Position numbers and translations under genes: made by a program. Positions 45,751 to 57,394 of a stretch of DNA of 64,000 nt are shown in pieces. Positions within the stretch are counted from its first letter, which is position 1; every line of letters starts with the position of its first letter. The notes below the pieces were generated by a model that saw only the letters and a program-made list of their open reading frames with translations, was not told the DNA's origin and made no database searches. Location of the stretch: contig OZ022352.1 in NCBI GenBank assembly GCA_963989245.1, forward strand, positions 13,205,211 through 13,269,210. Reading direction: 5' to 3'. The stretch comes from Nansenia antarctica (taxonomy: Eukaryota; Chordata; Actinopteri; Argentiniformes; Microstomatidae).

Positions 45751-46860
45751 CAGAGCGGTTAAGGGAACGGCCCCTCCCTTATCTGCAGATCGACGGTCAG
45801 TCTCCAAACCCCAGACCGATCACTCTGTTCTCCACCTCTGCTGGCCGCTTGGCACCACCATCTCTACCAGGACATAGTGGTCGCTCTACTCAGTCACAGC
45901 TCTACTCAGTCACAGCTCTACTCAGTCACAGCTCTACCAGGACATAGTGGTGCTGCTCTCTCCTAAAGACACCCGCTTTCCCCTCTACTGTGTCCCTAAA
46001 AACGTATATTGCCCCCCTTGTACTGTTTAAAAAATAAAAAATAAAGGTTTTAGAAGAAGGTGATAGGAGAAGGTTTTTCCTTCTATCAATGGCCCCGGGC
46101 CTGAGCTGGATTACTCTTCCTGCTACGAATGGTGGACTGATGATTCACATGCTTAGTATTCAAATGTATTGATTGTAAGTCGCTTTGGAATAAGGCGTCT
46201 GCTAAATGCCAAAAATGTAAATGTGAATGGTGCTCTACTCAGTCACAGCGGTTCTCTGTCTTGACGCCCCAGTGGAGGAATGAGCTTCCCACCACTGTCA
46301 GGATGGCAGACTCACTACCTATCCGACTGGCCCCACCACCTCTACACCAACACGGCAGTCGCACTGCCCAATCACGTCTCTTCACTACCCTGGCTCCCCG
46401 CTGGTGGAATGAGCTTCCCGCGGCTGTCAGAACTGCAGAGTCACTACCCATCTTCCGTCGGAGACTGAAGACCCATCTCTTCAGGTTACACCTTAACTGC
46501 TCCTCCTGAGACATCTACTACCCCCAGCACTGCGTCTCCTGAGACACCCGCGTTTCCCCTTTACTGTGTCCCCTATGACTTCTACTGCCCCCCTTGTACT
46601 GTTTCTCTGTTGTCCAAAAAAAAACGTTTTCCTTCTATCACTGAGACTGCCAATGGCCCCGGGCCTGAGCTAGATTACTCTTCCTGCTACGACTGGTAGA
46701 TTGATGATTCACTTGCTTTGTCAAATGTATTGATTGTAAGTCGCTTTGGAATAAGGCGTCTGCTCAATGCCAGAAATGTAAATGTAAATGTAATCCTTGT
46801 TATGTAAAGCACTTTGTGACCCTTGGTCTGGGAAAGGTGCTGTATAAATAAATGTTACTT
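45751..46860 (+). mobile_element. Rearranged L2-like LINE 3' ends
   Basis: The segment contains a small tandem repeat (CTCTACTCAGTCACAG units at about 45888-45935) and two LINE 3' tails with TGTAAGTCGCTTTGGAATAA and GCGTCTGCT(A/C)AATGCC (about 46170-46222 and 46735-46790). Between them lies the ORF2 C-terminus in two tandem diverged copies (about 46256-46330 and 46382-46510). The second reads WWNELPAAVRTAESLPIFRR and KTHLFRL, a typical LINE C-terminal motif. The CTGTATAAATAAATGTTACTTACT end near 46840 looks like a further element tail. Confidence 0.75.
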
Positions 46861-47683
46861 ACTTACTTACTACATTGCTGTTATAAAGTTTAGCACTGTG
46901 ACTGCCGAAGGCACTTGTTCTTATCGAATGTTTTACTTATGATTACTGTTGTATAGTTGATTCACTGATAAATTACTTCGATTAAATGAAAAAGATAATG
47001 GGCAATTGACGCATAGTTTTCTAGAGTGGAACAAATGAAAGTAATGTACGTATATTGGAATTTTAACACTGATGTGTATGTTCAAGTGTTGTCTATAAAC
47101 TAATGATAGTTTAAAATTGAAATTCGGTTTTTAATCAAATAAAAAATTCTAACAGGATTGCCATGAAAATGATCATACTGAGTAAGCACGCTATTTTGCA
47201 ATTCATCATTTTCAGTCTCACAAAATATATTTGTTTGGTAATTATGACTATTTCAGATGCATATGCAGTAATACATCTAAATTAATGACATAATGTAACG
47301 AGCAATGCTTTCAAAAAACTCAACGTTATGAGAACTGTCCATGAGGAAATTCCTATAAAAAGATAAAAACTCAAATAAAGCATTATAAAAATCATCATAT
47401 GAATAGGACTGTTTCAATGTGAGAAACATTTGTATTGTAATTGGAAGCCTTTGGGAATGCAAAATAAAGGTTACACAGTATGATTCAACATTGTATAACT
47501 CTGGTCAGGTTAATTCTAGAGGGCTGACTATGACATCTAGTGAATTCATGAGGAAATTCTCAACACATGTATACCCCGATGTTAACCATGTATACCCCTA
47601 TATAACATGTATACCCCTATGTTAACCCTATGTTGGCCATGAGCTTAGAAGAAACATGTTGTGCTGAGAACAACTATTGTTAT
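46861..47683. other. Intergenic, no gene seen
   Basis: AT-rich DNA with a short tandem repeat of CATGTATACCCC near 47565-47620. Confidence 0.45.
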
Positions 47684-47893
47684 CAGGGTTCCTATAAGTT
47701 TCAACAAGTCAAATATAAGACCCTTTTAGACCTTTTTTTAGATCTCTTTGAATAGAATTTTAGACCTATTCGCATGTGGTCGGACTGATTTCCTTGCAGG
47801 ACAAGCTAATCAAATTGTTTATACCTAGCACCTAATTTTTTAGACCTATAACTGAAATGTAAGACCTTTTTAGGCTTTACGGCACGGGAATGT
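47684..47893 (+). mobile_element. hAT-like MITE, internally deleted (family H, copy 1)
   Basis: It starts CAGGGTTCCTATAAGTTTCA, as the copies at 56424 and 57864 do, and shares the GTGGTCGGACTGATTTCCTT and GACCTAGCACCT-like blocks. The middle (the GCGACACC...GCGTAAA region) is missing and the right end is eroded. Confidence 0.75.
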
Positions 47894-48279
47894 TTCTTTT
47901 TAAGAATTACGTCTAACTTTACCATACAGATTTGACATTGCATATGTGACATGCCTATTTGATGAATAGGATTGTTTAGATGGGAATAGATTGGTATACA
48001 ATCCCATGTTTAGACCAATCCCATTCAGGAGAAGGGTGGAGAAATGGGACACAGGCAGTGTCTTGGATTTCTTCAAATAATTTTGAAATAATTTAAACTG
48101 CTGCATAGTTTATTTGTAAACTTTATTTTAGTGCAGATGGATATAACATGTTAGTAGTAGCCTACAGTCAGTATAACAATGATTAGTCAATAGTGTACTG
48201 CAATAATAATGACACCAATATGAGCCCTGTAAAGTGTGACCCAACATCTCACGTTAATTAAAGACACATTAATTCATCC
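47894..48279. other. Intergenic, no gene seen
   Basis: AT-rich DNA; nothing recognised. Confidence 0.4.
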
Positions 48280-48525
48280 AATTAATCTCACGTTCATTTA
48301 TCCAAAGCAACTTACAACAAATACATTTGTCTAAGTAAGTGAATCATCTATCCATAAGTCATAGCAAGAAAAAGTAATCTATGCTAGGGCCAGGGTGCAT
48401 TGGCAGTCATAATGCTAGAAGAAGGAATTTGACCGTAGAGAAACTGTACAGGGGGGTAGAGTGGGTGAATAAGTCTCAGGAGGGACAGTTAAGGTGCATC
48501 CTGAAGGGATGAAGAGATGGGTCTT
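48280..48525 (-). mobile_element. L2-like LINE 3' tail (minus strand)
   Basis: Read on the minus strand it aligns with 46490-46760: a CACCTTAACTG(T/C)(C/T)CCTCCTGAGAC start, a GACTGCCAATG block and a TTGTAAGT(T/C)GCTTTGGA end. It is non-coding and diverged. Confidence 0.75.
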
Positions 48526-49366
48526 CACTCTACGGCCCCAGATCTGTTCATCATCAATGGAGGAAGGTGATTGAGTGAAAGAGGCAACATAAAGTGCACT
48601 GTAACATCATTTTACATTTTGGAGCACAGAGGATCCATCACAGAGTAAAACGTGTGAGAGAAATCATGTTACAGAGTCAAGAAAGTTGGGTACCCCATAT
48701 GATTTGAGCAAAAGAGTACCTATTTCGAATGAAATCATATCTTCATCATTTAATATTTACCACAGATATCTTTTTATTAGATTAGATTCACTTTATTGAT
48801 ATCTTAGTTATATGATAGCATACCCGACCCGTACATTTATGCTGGCATTAATCATCTTGAATTCAACCAATTTCAGAGCACTTTTGTTGTTCAAATTCAA
48901 CCTCAGACGGTTACCCTGTAAGATGTTTTTGTGCATGCTCTGTGTGTATTGAAGTGGCAGCAACAAAAGAAATGTAGAAATAGGACGTAAATTGCTTTGA
49001 TCAAATATTTTTTCAAATGGAGCTTAAATGCTGTAGGGCCAATATAATTGCCGTGTTTGTGGTATCATGTCCGAGACGCAGAAGAACGTCTAGGAACTCT
49101 TCAGCGGTGACGTGAAGCCCAGTGGCCCTTGGTCAGACAGCAGAGAATAAGAAAACAGTGCCCCCTGGTGGCCAAATCCATGAACTGACAGCACATGATC
49201 TACAAAACAATAACGTCTTTCAACCTGAACTTTTAGGCTTTTGATCTTGCATATTATCTATAGTCAGTTCACTGGCATCATCTATTTTGTTGATGATGAA
49301 GCCATTTGCCTGATAATGCCTACATACAGTAGTAGGCCTCTTTCTAGCCAACATTATGACACCAAC
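48526..49366. other. Intergenic, no gene seen
   Basis: Mixed DNA without a recognised feature. A stretch near 48775-48820 resembles a worn LINE-tail motif (CTTTATTGATAT). Confidence 0.4.
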
Positions 49367-49367
49367 T

Positions 49368-49620
49368 GTGTCTCAGGAGGTAGAGCCGCCGTCTAATGAT
49401 CGCAAGGTTGGCAGATCGGCGGTTCGAGCCCTGGCTGGCCACATGTCGAAGTGTCCTTGGGCAAGACACTGAACCCGAAATTGCTCCCAGTGAGCGGGCC
49501 GGCGCCTTGCATGGCAGCTTGCCGCCATTGGTGTGTGAATGTGTGTGTGAACGGGTGAACGAGAGGCCATTGTAAAGCGCTTTGGAATAAGGCGCTATAT
49601 AAGTGCAGTCCATTTACCAA
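49368..49620 (+). mobile_element. tRNA-derived SINE (family S1), full length
   Basis: The tRNA-like head has an A-box-like TCAGGAGGTAGAG and a B box GGTTCGAGCCC. The body has the fish-typical CTTGGGCAAGACACTGAACCC and TTGCTCCCAGTGAGC, then GTAAAGCGCTTTGGAATAAG and a CAGTCCATTTACCA end. A 3' half copy lies at 38730-38872. No clear target duplication remains. Confidence 0.88.
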
Positions 49621-49799
49621 CACCTATAGCTTGCTCTGGCTTGACTAGAATAAATGAATAAAGACCAAACTGCACACCAGGGATGATATGACCAAGTAGT
49701 GTGTTCATGTAAATATTCTGGGTGTGTATTGCTACAATTATTATGGCATAAATATTAGAAAAAGACAAGACAACACAAAAGAAAAGAGTGAATTTCCTT

Positions 49800-49818
49800 T
49801 TTATTTGTTTTCTTTATT
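49800..49818 (-). terminator. kras: Candidate kras poly-A signals
   Basis: TTTATT on the plus strand (AATAAA on the minus) occurs at 49800-49805 and 49813-49818. They lie at the left end of a 3.2 kb stretch without recognised transposons that follows the kras4B stop. Confidence 0.45.
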
Positions 49819-52800
49819 ACACATTTAAATAGGAGTGGTGAGTTTCATGGCAAAAAATAGACTGATTTGACATCAGATCACCACTCTACACACTGTCCAC
49901 GGAGAGCTCTCAATGGATGTGTTGAACAGTGGTCATTCATTCACTCCCCAAGCCTGGACCCAGTCACACTCCCATGTCACATACACAAACAGGAGCGACA
50001 CTCCATATTAAAGCAACATTCATTTAGACACACCAACGAAATGAAGCACAATTTACAAAATATGCACCTTTCAGTATCACAACTATACAAAGGTTGTTAA
50101 AATACCATCCAGGTATAAATGATACATTTCAGAAATCAGACGTTGGCACACAAAGTGTGGGGGGGGGGGCATTTCAAACATTTCGATAGAATCACTTCTG
50201 AAACAGTATTGTTAACGAATGGGTTCCATAATCAATGCATTAACTGTTAATAACTACTAAACAAACAAAAGGAGGTAATACAATTGGGTCCAAAAGCATT
50301 AATCAGAAAAACTAAATTTATTTTATTGTGTGTTTTCTATTTCACTCGTAATTGTGTTCACCGTTAAAGGGGCAATCTGGGATTGAAACGACAACAAAAG
50401 TGGTCTCCCTACCACTTATTTGGTAAACAGCTGAGGGACGGGGATGGAGAAATGTACCACTCAACTTCATAGACAGAGCTAATAGATGCCAGGATCGACC
50501 ATCCATGACATCACCATGCTCATTATAACCATGTTTTGAAGCTCGACAGTCTGTTTAGTACATTGTTCACAAACAATAAAGTAAATCCAGTTTATATTTT
50601 GGGTTCTGATGGGGTAAGACAATTGAACTATGCTCGTGACGCATTTAAGTTATATTCTTTGAGAATCAATTGCTATATTTTATTAATATAAAAGTGTATG
50701 TACCAATCGCAGATTGCCCCTTTAAAAAAATGTGTTTTGTTTTCGATAATCTTTTCTGCGGAGACATGACAGGGTTAATGTTGTCTCGTCTCTCCTCATG
50801 CTCTGAGGCAGAAGCACCCGATGATGAGAACATAAAAGGCAAAAGTACGAGCCCCGGGGAGACGCCCGGAAATAGGTTGGTGAAATATGTGATGACCCTG
50901 AAAAGTAACTATTCCATTATCTCTAAATTCAGACTTTTTATTTTCTCTAAAAACTAATTTAATGGCAATTATTGCCTCATTGACAGACATCGGTTCCAGT
51001 TACATCACTCAGACACAACCTTTGTGAGACACAAAATGACCAAAATAAAATTACCAGACAGTAATTCTCACATGAAAGGCAGCCCAGCAGCACTGCCTGG
51101 CCAAGCACAAACACACCCCGTCTCCTTACCATACAAATGTCAATGTTGGAATTAGAAAATTCATATGAACAATACATTTTAAACACCCTTTTCATGACAA
51201 CATACTATGGGAGGCATTTTTTTTGTAGTAGTAAAACATGAGGAAAAGAGCAGAAGAAAAGATTTGTGGTTTGACAAAAAAAAAGGCCTTCTGTTAAGAG
51301 TTGCTTTGCCTAATCGAGCCTATCCAAAACAGGAGAGTAGGTTTATGGCAGCAATAAGTTTATATATAAAAAAAGAAAAAAAAAGGCCTGGAGAAATGTG
51401 CAAGGCATACTCTGTTAGGATTAAGGGCTTTTAAGATCCTGTCTTGCATTTTAAGACAGAAAATCAAATATTTCTCAGGAGAAAGTTCATCCAAATACCA
51501 CATTTACATAATTAGATAAGACAAATACCATTTAATTTGAATTAGGCAATTTTGGAGCGTGCCAACATGTGGTCACACCTGGAAATGCAAAAAAGAAAAA
51601 ATATGGCTGTTGCTATAAATAAACCACTTGATGAGGTACAGTAAAAAATGAAGTAAATCTGTAATTTGGTTGAACTATCCCTTTAATGGGAGAGGTTTGT
51701 CCTTCAAAAACACAACATGTTAAGCTAGATACAGCAATCCTGAGGAGAAGGGGGGGGGCCAAAGGTCAAACCAAGTCTCTTCAGGAACAAAGGCATCGAC
51801 CCATCTTTAAAATGATCAGAGTAGGCAGGGGGAAACTGACCGACAGAATTAACAAAACTACAGAACACACTGGCTTGTGACAAGGCATGGGTTTAAGAAA
51901 AAATGCAGTGCCACTGAGCACCACAACAACAACCAGCTGCATATCCTCTTCAACGTCACTAACAGAGCTAACAGAGCTAGGTCTTGGTGGTCTGCTGGTT
52001 TCCTTTATGCCCAAAAGATTCAACTCAGCATTCTCGCCCTCACAGCTGGCTTGCTTCACTAAGGGGGCATTCAGTCGCTGACCGTAACAGAAACCGAATT
52101 TTCTACCAAAAATAAATCAGCTATGATGAATATCAATAAACCCCAAACTCTGAAACACTACAAACCCCGCTACGAGGCCCACTCGGACCCCGGTTCCCCA
52201 TTCCTGGCTTTAGTGGCTGTGTCGTATACAGTATTAGCAACAGTTTGCCATTTCCCAGTTAACTAGTAAGAACACATTGCATGCAAAAAGGAAAAATCTC
52301 TCCTGTAGGCAAGAAAAAAATCACTACCCAGAAATGACAAAAAAGCATTAACAGATTACAAGGTGAATTAATTGGTAACCAGGACATGTTAAACTAGGTA
52401 CAGTAGAAGTTCACATGCGTGCTGCTTTTCATTAAATGCATGACATTGTTAATTCCTGTCTAGGAGTCGAAATAAGAGAATGGGCGTTAACACAGTGGCC
52501 GGGACATTTGGACTTTCCCCCATTTAAAGTGTTGGTCCAGACCTCTGGTTCTGGTTCTTACTCCTGGACCAGCCTCTGGTTCTGACTCCTGGTCCAATCG
52601 GATGGGATGGAATTAAAAAACTCTTTGGCATCCCATGCTGGAAGGAGCACACCCACACCTCTACAGGAGAGGAACCTCCCATCCGAGGAACCCACACCTC
52701 TACAGCAGAGGAACCTCCCATCAGAGGAACAAATTAAATGTATTTTCATAATCCTATTTAATATGTTGTCCAAAATGTGTATAAAAATCAATTAATTAAC

Positions 52801-53073
52801 TAAAAACTCAAGTTACATAAAACCCTCCTCTAATTTGACTGTGTAACCCCTCGGACCAACACTTGTGGGGCAACTGGCACTAAATAGAAAATAAAGCTTA
52901 TTCGTTTCCCAATAGCAAATAACAGAAAAGGCAGAAAATAGGGTTCATTTCAGTATTGTGGGTACTATGAGAAAGAGGCTAATAATTTAGTGTAATGTAC
53001 AAAATGTATTACTTGAACGGTTTAACACATTTTCTTTTGTTTTAGTCTATCATGAAAAGGGGGGGGTGGTTAT
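49819..53073 (-). other. kras: Probable long 3' UTR of kras (4B form)
   Basis: About 3.25 kb of AT-rich DNA follows the 4B stop codon and ends at two AATAAA signals. KRAS genes in other vertebrates have 3' UTRs of several kilobases regulated by let-7. TACCTCA, a 7-mer let-7 site, is present on the minus strand at 51632-51638, and a 6-mer TACCTC at 50272-50277. The extent is inferred; shorter forms are possible. Confidence 0.45.
52540..52735. repeat. Short tandem repeats (CTGGTTCTG and a 39-bp unit)
   Basis: CTCTGGTTCTGACTCCTGG-like units occur near 52540-52595. A 39-bp unit (CACACCTCTACAG(G/C)AGAGGA with ACCTCCCATC(C/A)GAGGAAC) occurs twice at about 52652-52730, inside the probable kras 3' UTR. 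Confidence 0.8.
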
Positions 53074-53190
53074 TCACATAAGTATACACTTTGTCTTGGA
53101 CTTCTTTTTCTTCTTCTTGCCCTCCTTGCTCATCTTCTCCTTGTGTTTCCGGATTTCTCGCACTAATGTGTAAAAGGCATCATCGACGCC
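53074..53190 (-). CDS. kras: kras alternative last exon 4B
   Basis: After a TTTTTCAG acceptor the exon encodes [19 protein letters not shown], a run of six Lys, then SKTKCILM and a TGA at 53076-53074 (38 residues). The polybasic run plus a farnesylated CAAX is the known 4B membrane anchor. Compared with human it has Glu for Asp before the Gly-Lys run, and CILM in place of CVIM. Confidence 0.97.
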
Positions 53191-56100
53191 CTGAAAAACA
53201 AATCAACAATACAATTTTTTTTAGTTTGGAATCCTCTCAAAAAAAGACTTTACCTTAACGACTGAATTCAAGTTCAAAAGCTCTATTGTCAACATTCAGG
53301 ATATACAGTGTATATATATATATATATTATTTTTTTAAGTTTTCCATGGAAGCCTGAGTACTCATTTTAATTTGTATCCTGAAAATGCACAATGAAGCTT
53401 TTGAACGTCGACTCGGCTGTCAGCAAACATAACCCAGATGCAAATATACCATGGAGTGTGCGGGCTCGTTAGAATAAACTTATGTCAACATGTTCATCAC
53501 CTATTGATTTTTTTCACTGTGGATGTTTGGTGGGACGCGGGCCCAGCAGACAGACAGACACAATGCTCAGCTTACATTCGGGACGGCACAAAGAAAACAG
53601 GTTGGGACCGAAATAACCGGGACATTGCCATTCGCTAAGCATGACATTGCTGGCCGTTGCATCAGGGAGGGGGGAAACTGCAAAGCAGAGTGCTCCGAGT
53701 CACCTTAAGAGTGTGACAGAGAAAGAGTGAGAGGGAGAGAGAGATAGACACAAAGGGTGTGTGTGTGTGTGTGTGTGCGGGAACATATATTACACACATA
53801 CAGGACCGGACTTGCATTTGGTGCGCGGCAACATCGCTCTCTCTCTATCTCTCTCTCTCTCTTTCTCTGCCACCCTCTCGGTATCACACTTCATTGGGAA
53901 CATTTGAACACTGAATTTCAGCCCACATGATTCCAGTCTCCGCTAAATCACCAGCTCACTCCTCTCTCCACTTTGATCTCGGCAGATGACAGAATGATCG
54001 ACGACAGGGACACACACACACACACACCACAGGAAGAGAGAATCACGACCGACCACTTGTAAATAGAATCCCACAGAATTCCCCCCAGAAGACCCCAGTA
54101 GGTTAGCTTGGAAAGGGATGGACCCCCACAGACCACCATCGTCCCTCCTGCCCCCCCGTGCCTAGCGGAGGGCATCCCTCCCTCACACCCCCCTACCCCC
54201 CAACACACACACACACACACCACACACAGTCACACACCACACACAGTCTCACACACACACACACACACACACACCTCTGGCGGGGAGCGCGGCTTTTTTT
54301 TTTTTCACACACTTACCCCTTTCACATCACAACACACTTTTTAAGCTTGATGCAGCGCGGGGTCTTTTCTTCCTTAGTGAGCTTTTTCAGCCGGTACAGC
54401 CTGATCTCCCGTACCAGATTGTAAAAGGCATCCTCCACTCTCTGCAGTGTGAAACACAACTCACCCTTCAGTGTTAGGGGATACAGGGGAGGGCTAGCTA
54501 GCTGGACCCGTACGGACCAGGGAGAGGCAGTCATATGGAAGAAGCAGCCCCCCGTTTTGGCCAGGGCAAACTATGCACTCTCCAGGTTGTTAAGTTAAGA
54601 GGTATAGGGTAACAGTGCCATAATAAGCATAGGCTGCATATGACTGACAAGACTACATATCTCAACCTAGACTAGCTACATGTCATGTACGTGCTGTGCT
54701 GTGAGTACTAGGCCTGCATGCAGTTTTGAGTGCTGTCAATCACGAGTCGTTAAGCTAACCTGTTCACTGGGAGTCGTCTAAATACAAAACATCATACCGA
54801 GAACTAAAGAATTTTTTTGGGCGAGTAGCTGTGGACAGAGTCAGTGGTGTGTGTACGACTCGCGATTGCAGCAGAAGAGCGACACCAAAAGTAGCCCCCG
54901 AATTTGCGCCATGAGCGTCCATGATGGAGGGATTGGAGGGGGAGGAGCATTAAGGAGATTAATCACTTGTCCGAGAAGTGCGTCCCCAGCAGCACCAGAA
55001 GGAGTTGTGATTGGACCAGTGCAGAGAGAGCAGGAAGAGGGTCTGTCTGCCCCGCAGATCACAGCAGCAGCAGCAGCAGCCAGCCAACCAGCCACGCAAG
55101 CGTCACAACACACCCCACATATTAGATCACTCCCCACTGTCCGTCAAGCATGATTATGACCCCCACAAAACGATTAGCAACAATTTTTTTCCGTGCCATG
55201 ACGATTTGATGACAAGTATTTGCTGTTTGTCTGTTTACTGGTCTGAATTACGATGCGAGATCTATAATGGATAGTCTCTAATGGTGAAGAAATTCCACAT
55301 TCCTATGACAGAGGGGGGCATGCAACAGATTCAATTATGAACCCATAAATAAAAAAGAATTAATTAACCGCCAAGGGTTTAACGACACACAGTACATTAC
55401 CCAATATATTTCAAAACACCAATTTAGTGACAGAATATAGCCACTGATGCCACCACAAATCAAAAGCCCCTCAAAAGTCAAGAGACCATGGCATTTCGTG
55501 AGATTGAAGATTTTTTGAGCTGTGATTAAAAAAAGAAAAAAAAAGCCATTGCAAGGACGCCTGACACAGCTAGTATGAACTAATCTCTCTGTAATAATGA
55601 AAATTGATCTGTGGAGAAACGTTTAAACGGCTGTGGACCACGTTCTGTCTAGCCAATACCCTTGTCACCACAGGCAACCCCCCCCCCCGCCTCACTATTC
55701 GAAATCTTATCCTGGGACATGGGACTTATGCCTGTCAATCAGACCAGACAATCAGACTGAATTTCCTTCAAAGTTTCATAGCACCTGGACACCCGTAGAC
55801 AATGGATGCGAGACAATCTCAGTGCTACGAAGCTTTCAGGACAACTCACCCTAAGCCCAGTTTCTGTTTAACCCATAGAAATAGATTTTTTTTTTTTTAA
55901 ACTGGTTGTGACGTTAGAATTATACGGTTCTATCTCCATTTTTGTAAAAATTTAGTTTTTTTTACATAATCTGATGCATTAGGTGTTTATTAATGCCTGT
56001 GTGGTGTTATTTTTAACATGTTGACATTTTTTAGTTAGTAATTAATAAAATACAAAGGTTCCATCTCACAGAACATAATGGAATGTAAAAACTTTGACGA

Positions 56101-57356
56101 TCGATATCTCTGAACTACCCCTAAACGGAGATAGAACCTTATCATTCTAAGCTCACAATGTATTTAATTGAACACGTGTGTGTGTGAGGAGGCTAGTGAG
56201 AGAGGGTCGGTCTCCGTCGCTCACCTGTCTGGTTTTGGCTGAGGTCTCGATGAAGGGGATGCCGTAGCTCCGTGCTAAGTCCTGAGCCTGTTTGGTGTCC
56301 ACCGTCCGAGACGGCAGGTCACATTTGTTCCCCACCAGCACCATGGGGACGTCCTCAGAGTCCTTCACCCGCTTGATCTGCTCTCTGGACAAAGACACGG
56401 ACAGGGACCACAACAATCAAATACAGGGTTCCTACAAGTTTCAACAAGTCAAATCTAAGACCTCTTTTTAGACCTCTGAATAGAATTTTAGACCTGTTCG
56501 CGACACCGTATGATAGCTTTCTGTCATCCTCGAGGTGATCCATAACCCTAACCCATACAGACAAAAAAGGAAGCGAATTGCCTTTTTTTTTGTTCCAGCT
56601 TGATTAATTTCCGCGTAAAATAGATGTGGTCGGACTGATTTCTTGCAGGATCTCATTTTTAAGACCTAGCACCTCATTTTAAGACCGAATAACTGCCATT
56701 TGGGACCTTTTTTGGCCTTTGGATTTTAGACTTAACAGGCTTTTAAAGACCAGCGCGGGAACCCTGAATCAAATACAAATGTGCCATGCGTCGGTCGATC
56801 CCAAGAAAAGTGGTAATTTGAACAGTAGCACAGTACCGTAATACACACACACCTCACATTAGGCTTTGATACTGTTTAAGATTCAATTAACATCATATTC
56901 CATTCTCTCTGTGTTAAACAGAAACACTCAAGACATCTAAACAGGTTAGAAAAATAGTCAAATGCATTTATGTTAGAGCACGAGACTCCTAGTTGGCAGA
57001 TTTAGACACCTGAAACCCTGCGTCACTCTGGAACCAGCGAGGATCGTCGACTCGCCACCGACGGACTTTCAGACGCGAGGCCTCAGCTCACCTATAGTGG
57101 TGGATGTCCTCAGCTCACCTATAGTGGTGGATGTCCTCAGCTCACCTATAGTGGTGGATGTCCTCAAAGGACTTGGTGTTGTTGATGGCGAAGACACAGA
57201 GGAAGCCCTCCCCTGTCCTCATGTACTGGTCCCTCATGGCGCTGTACTCCTCCTGACCTGCTGTGTCCAGGATGTCCAGCAGACACGTCTCCCCGTCAAT
57301 CACCACCTGCTTCCTGTACGAGTCCTGAAGGAGGGAGGGAAGAAGACAGAAAGAAA

Positions 57357-57394
<38 letters not shown>

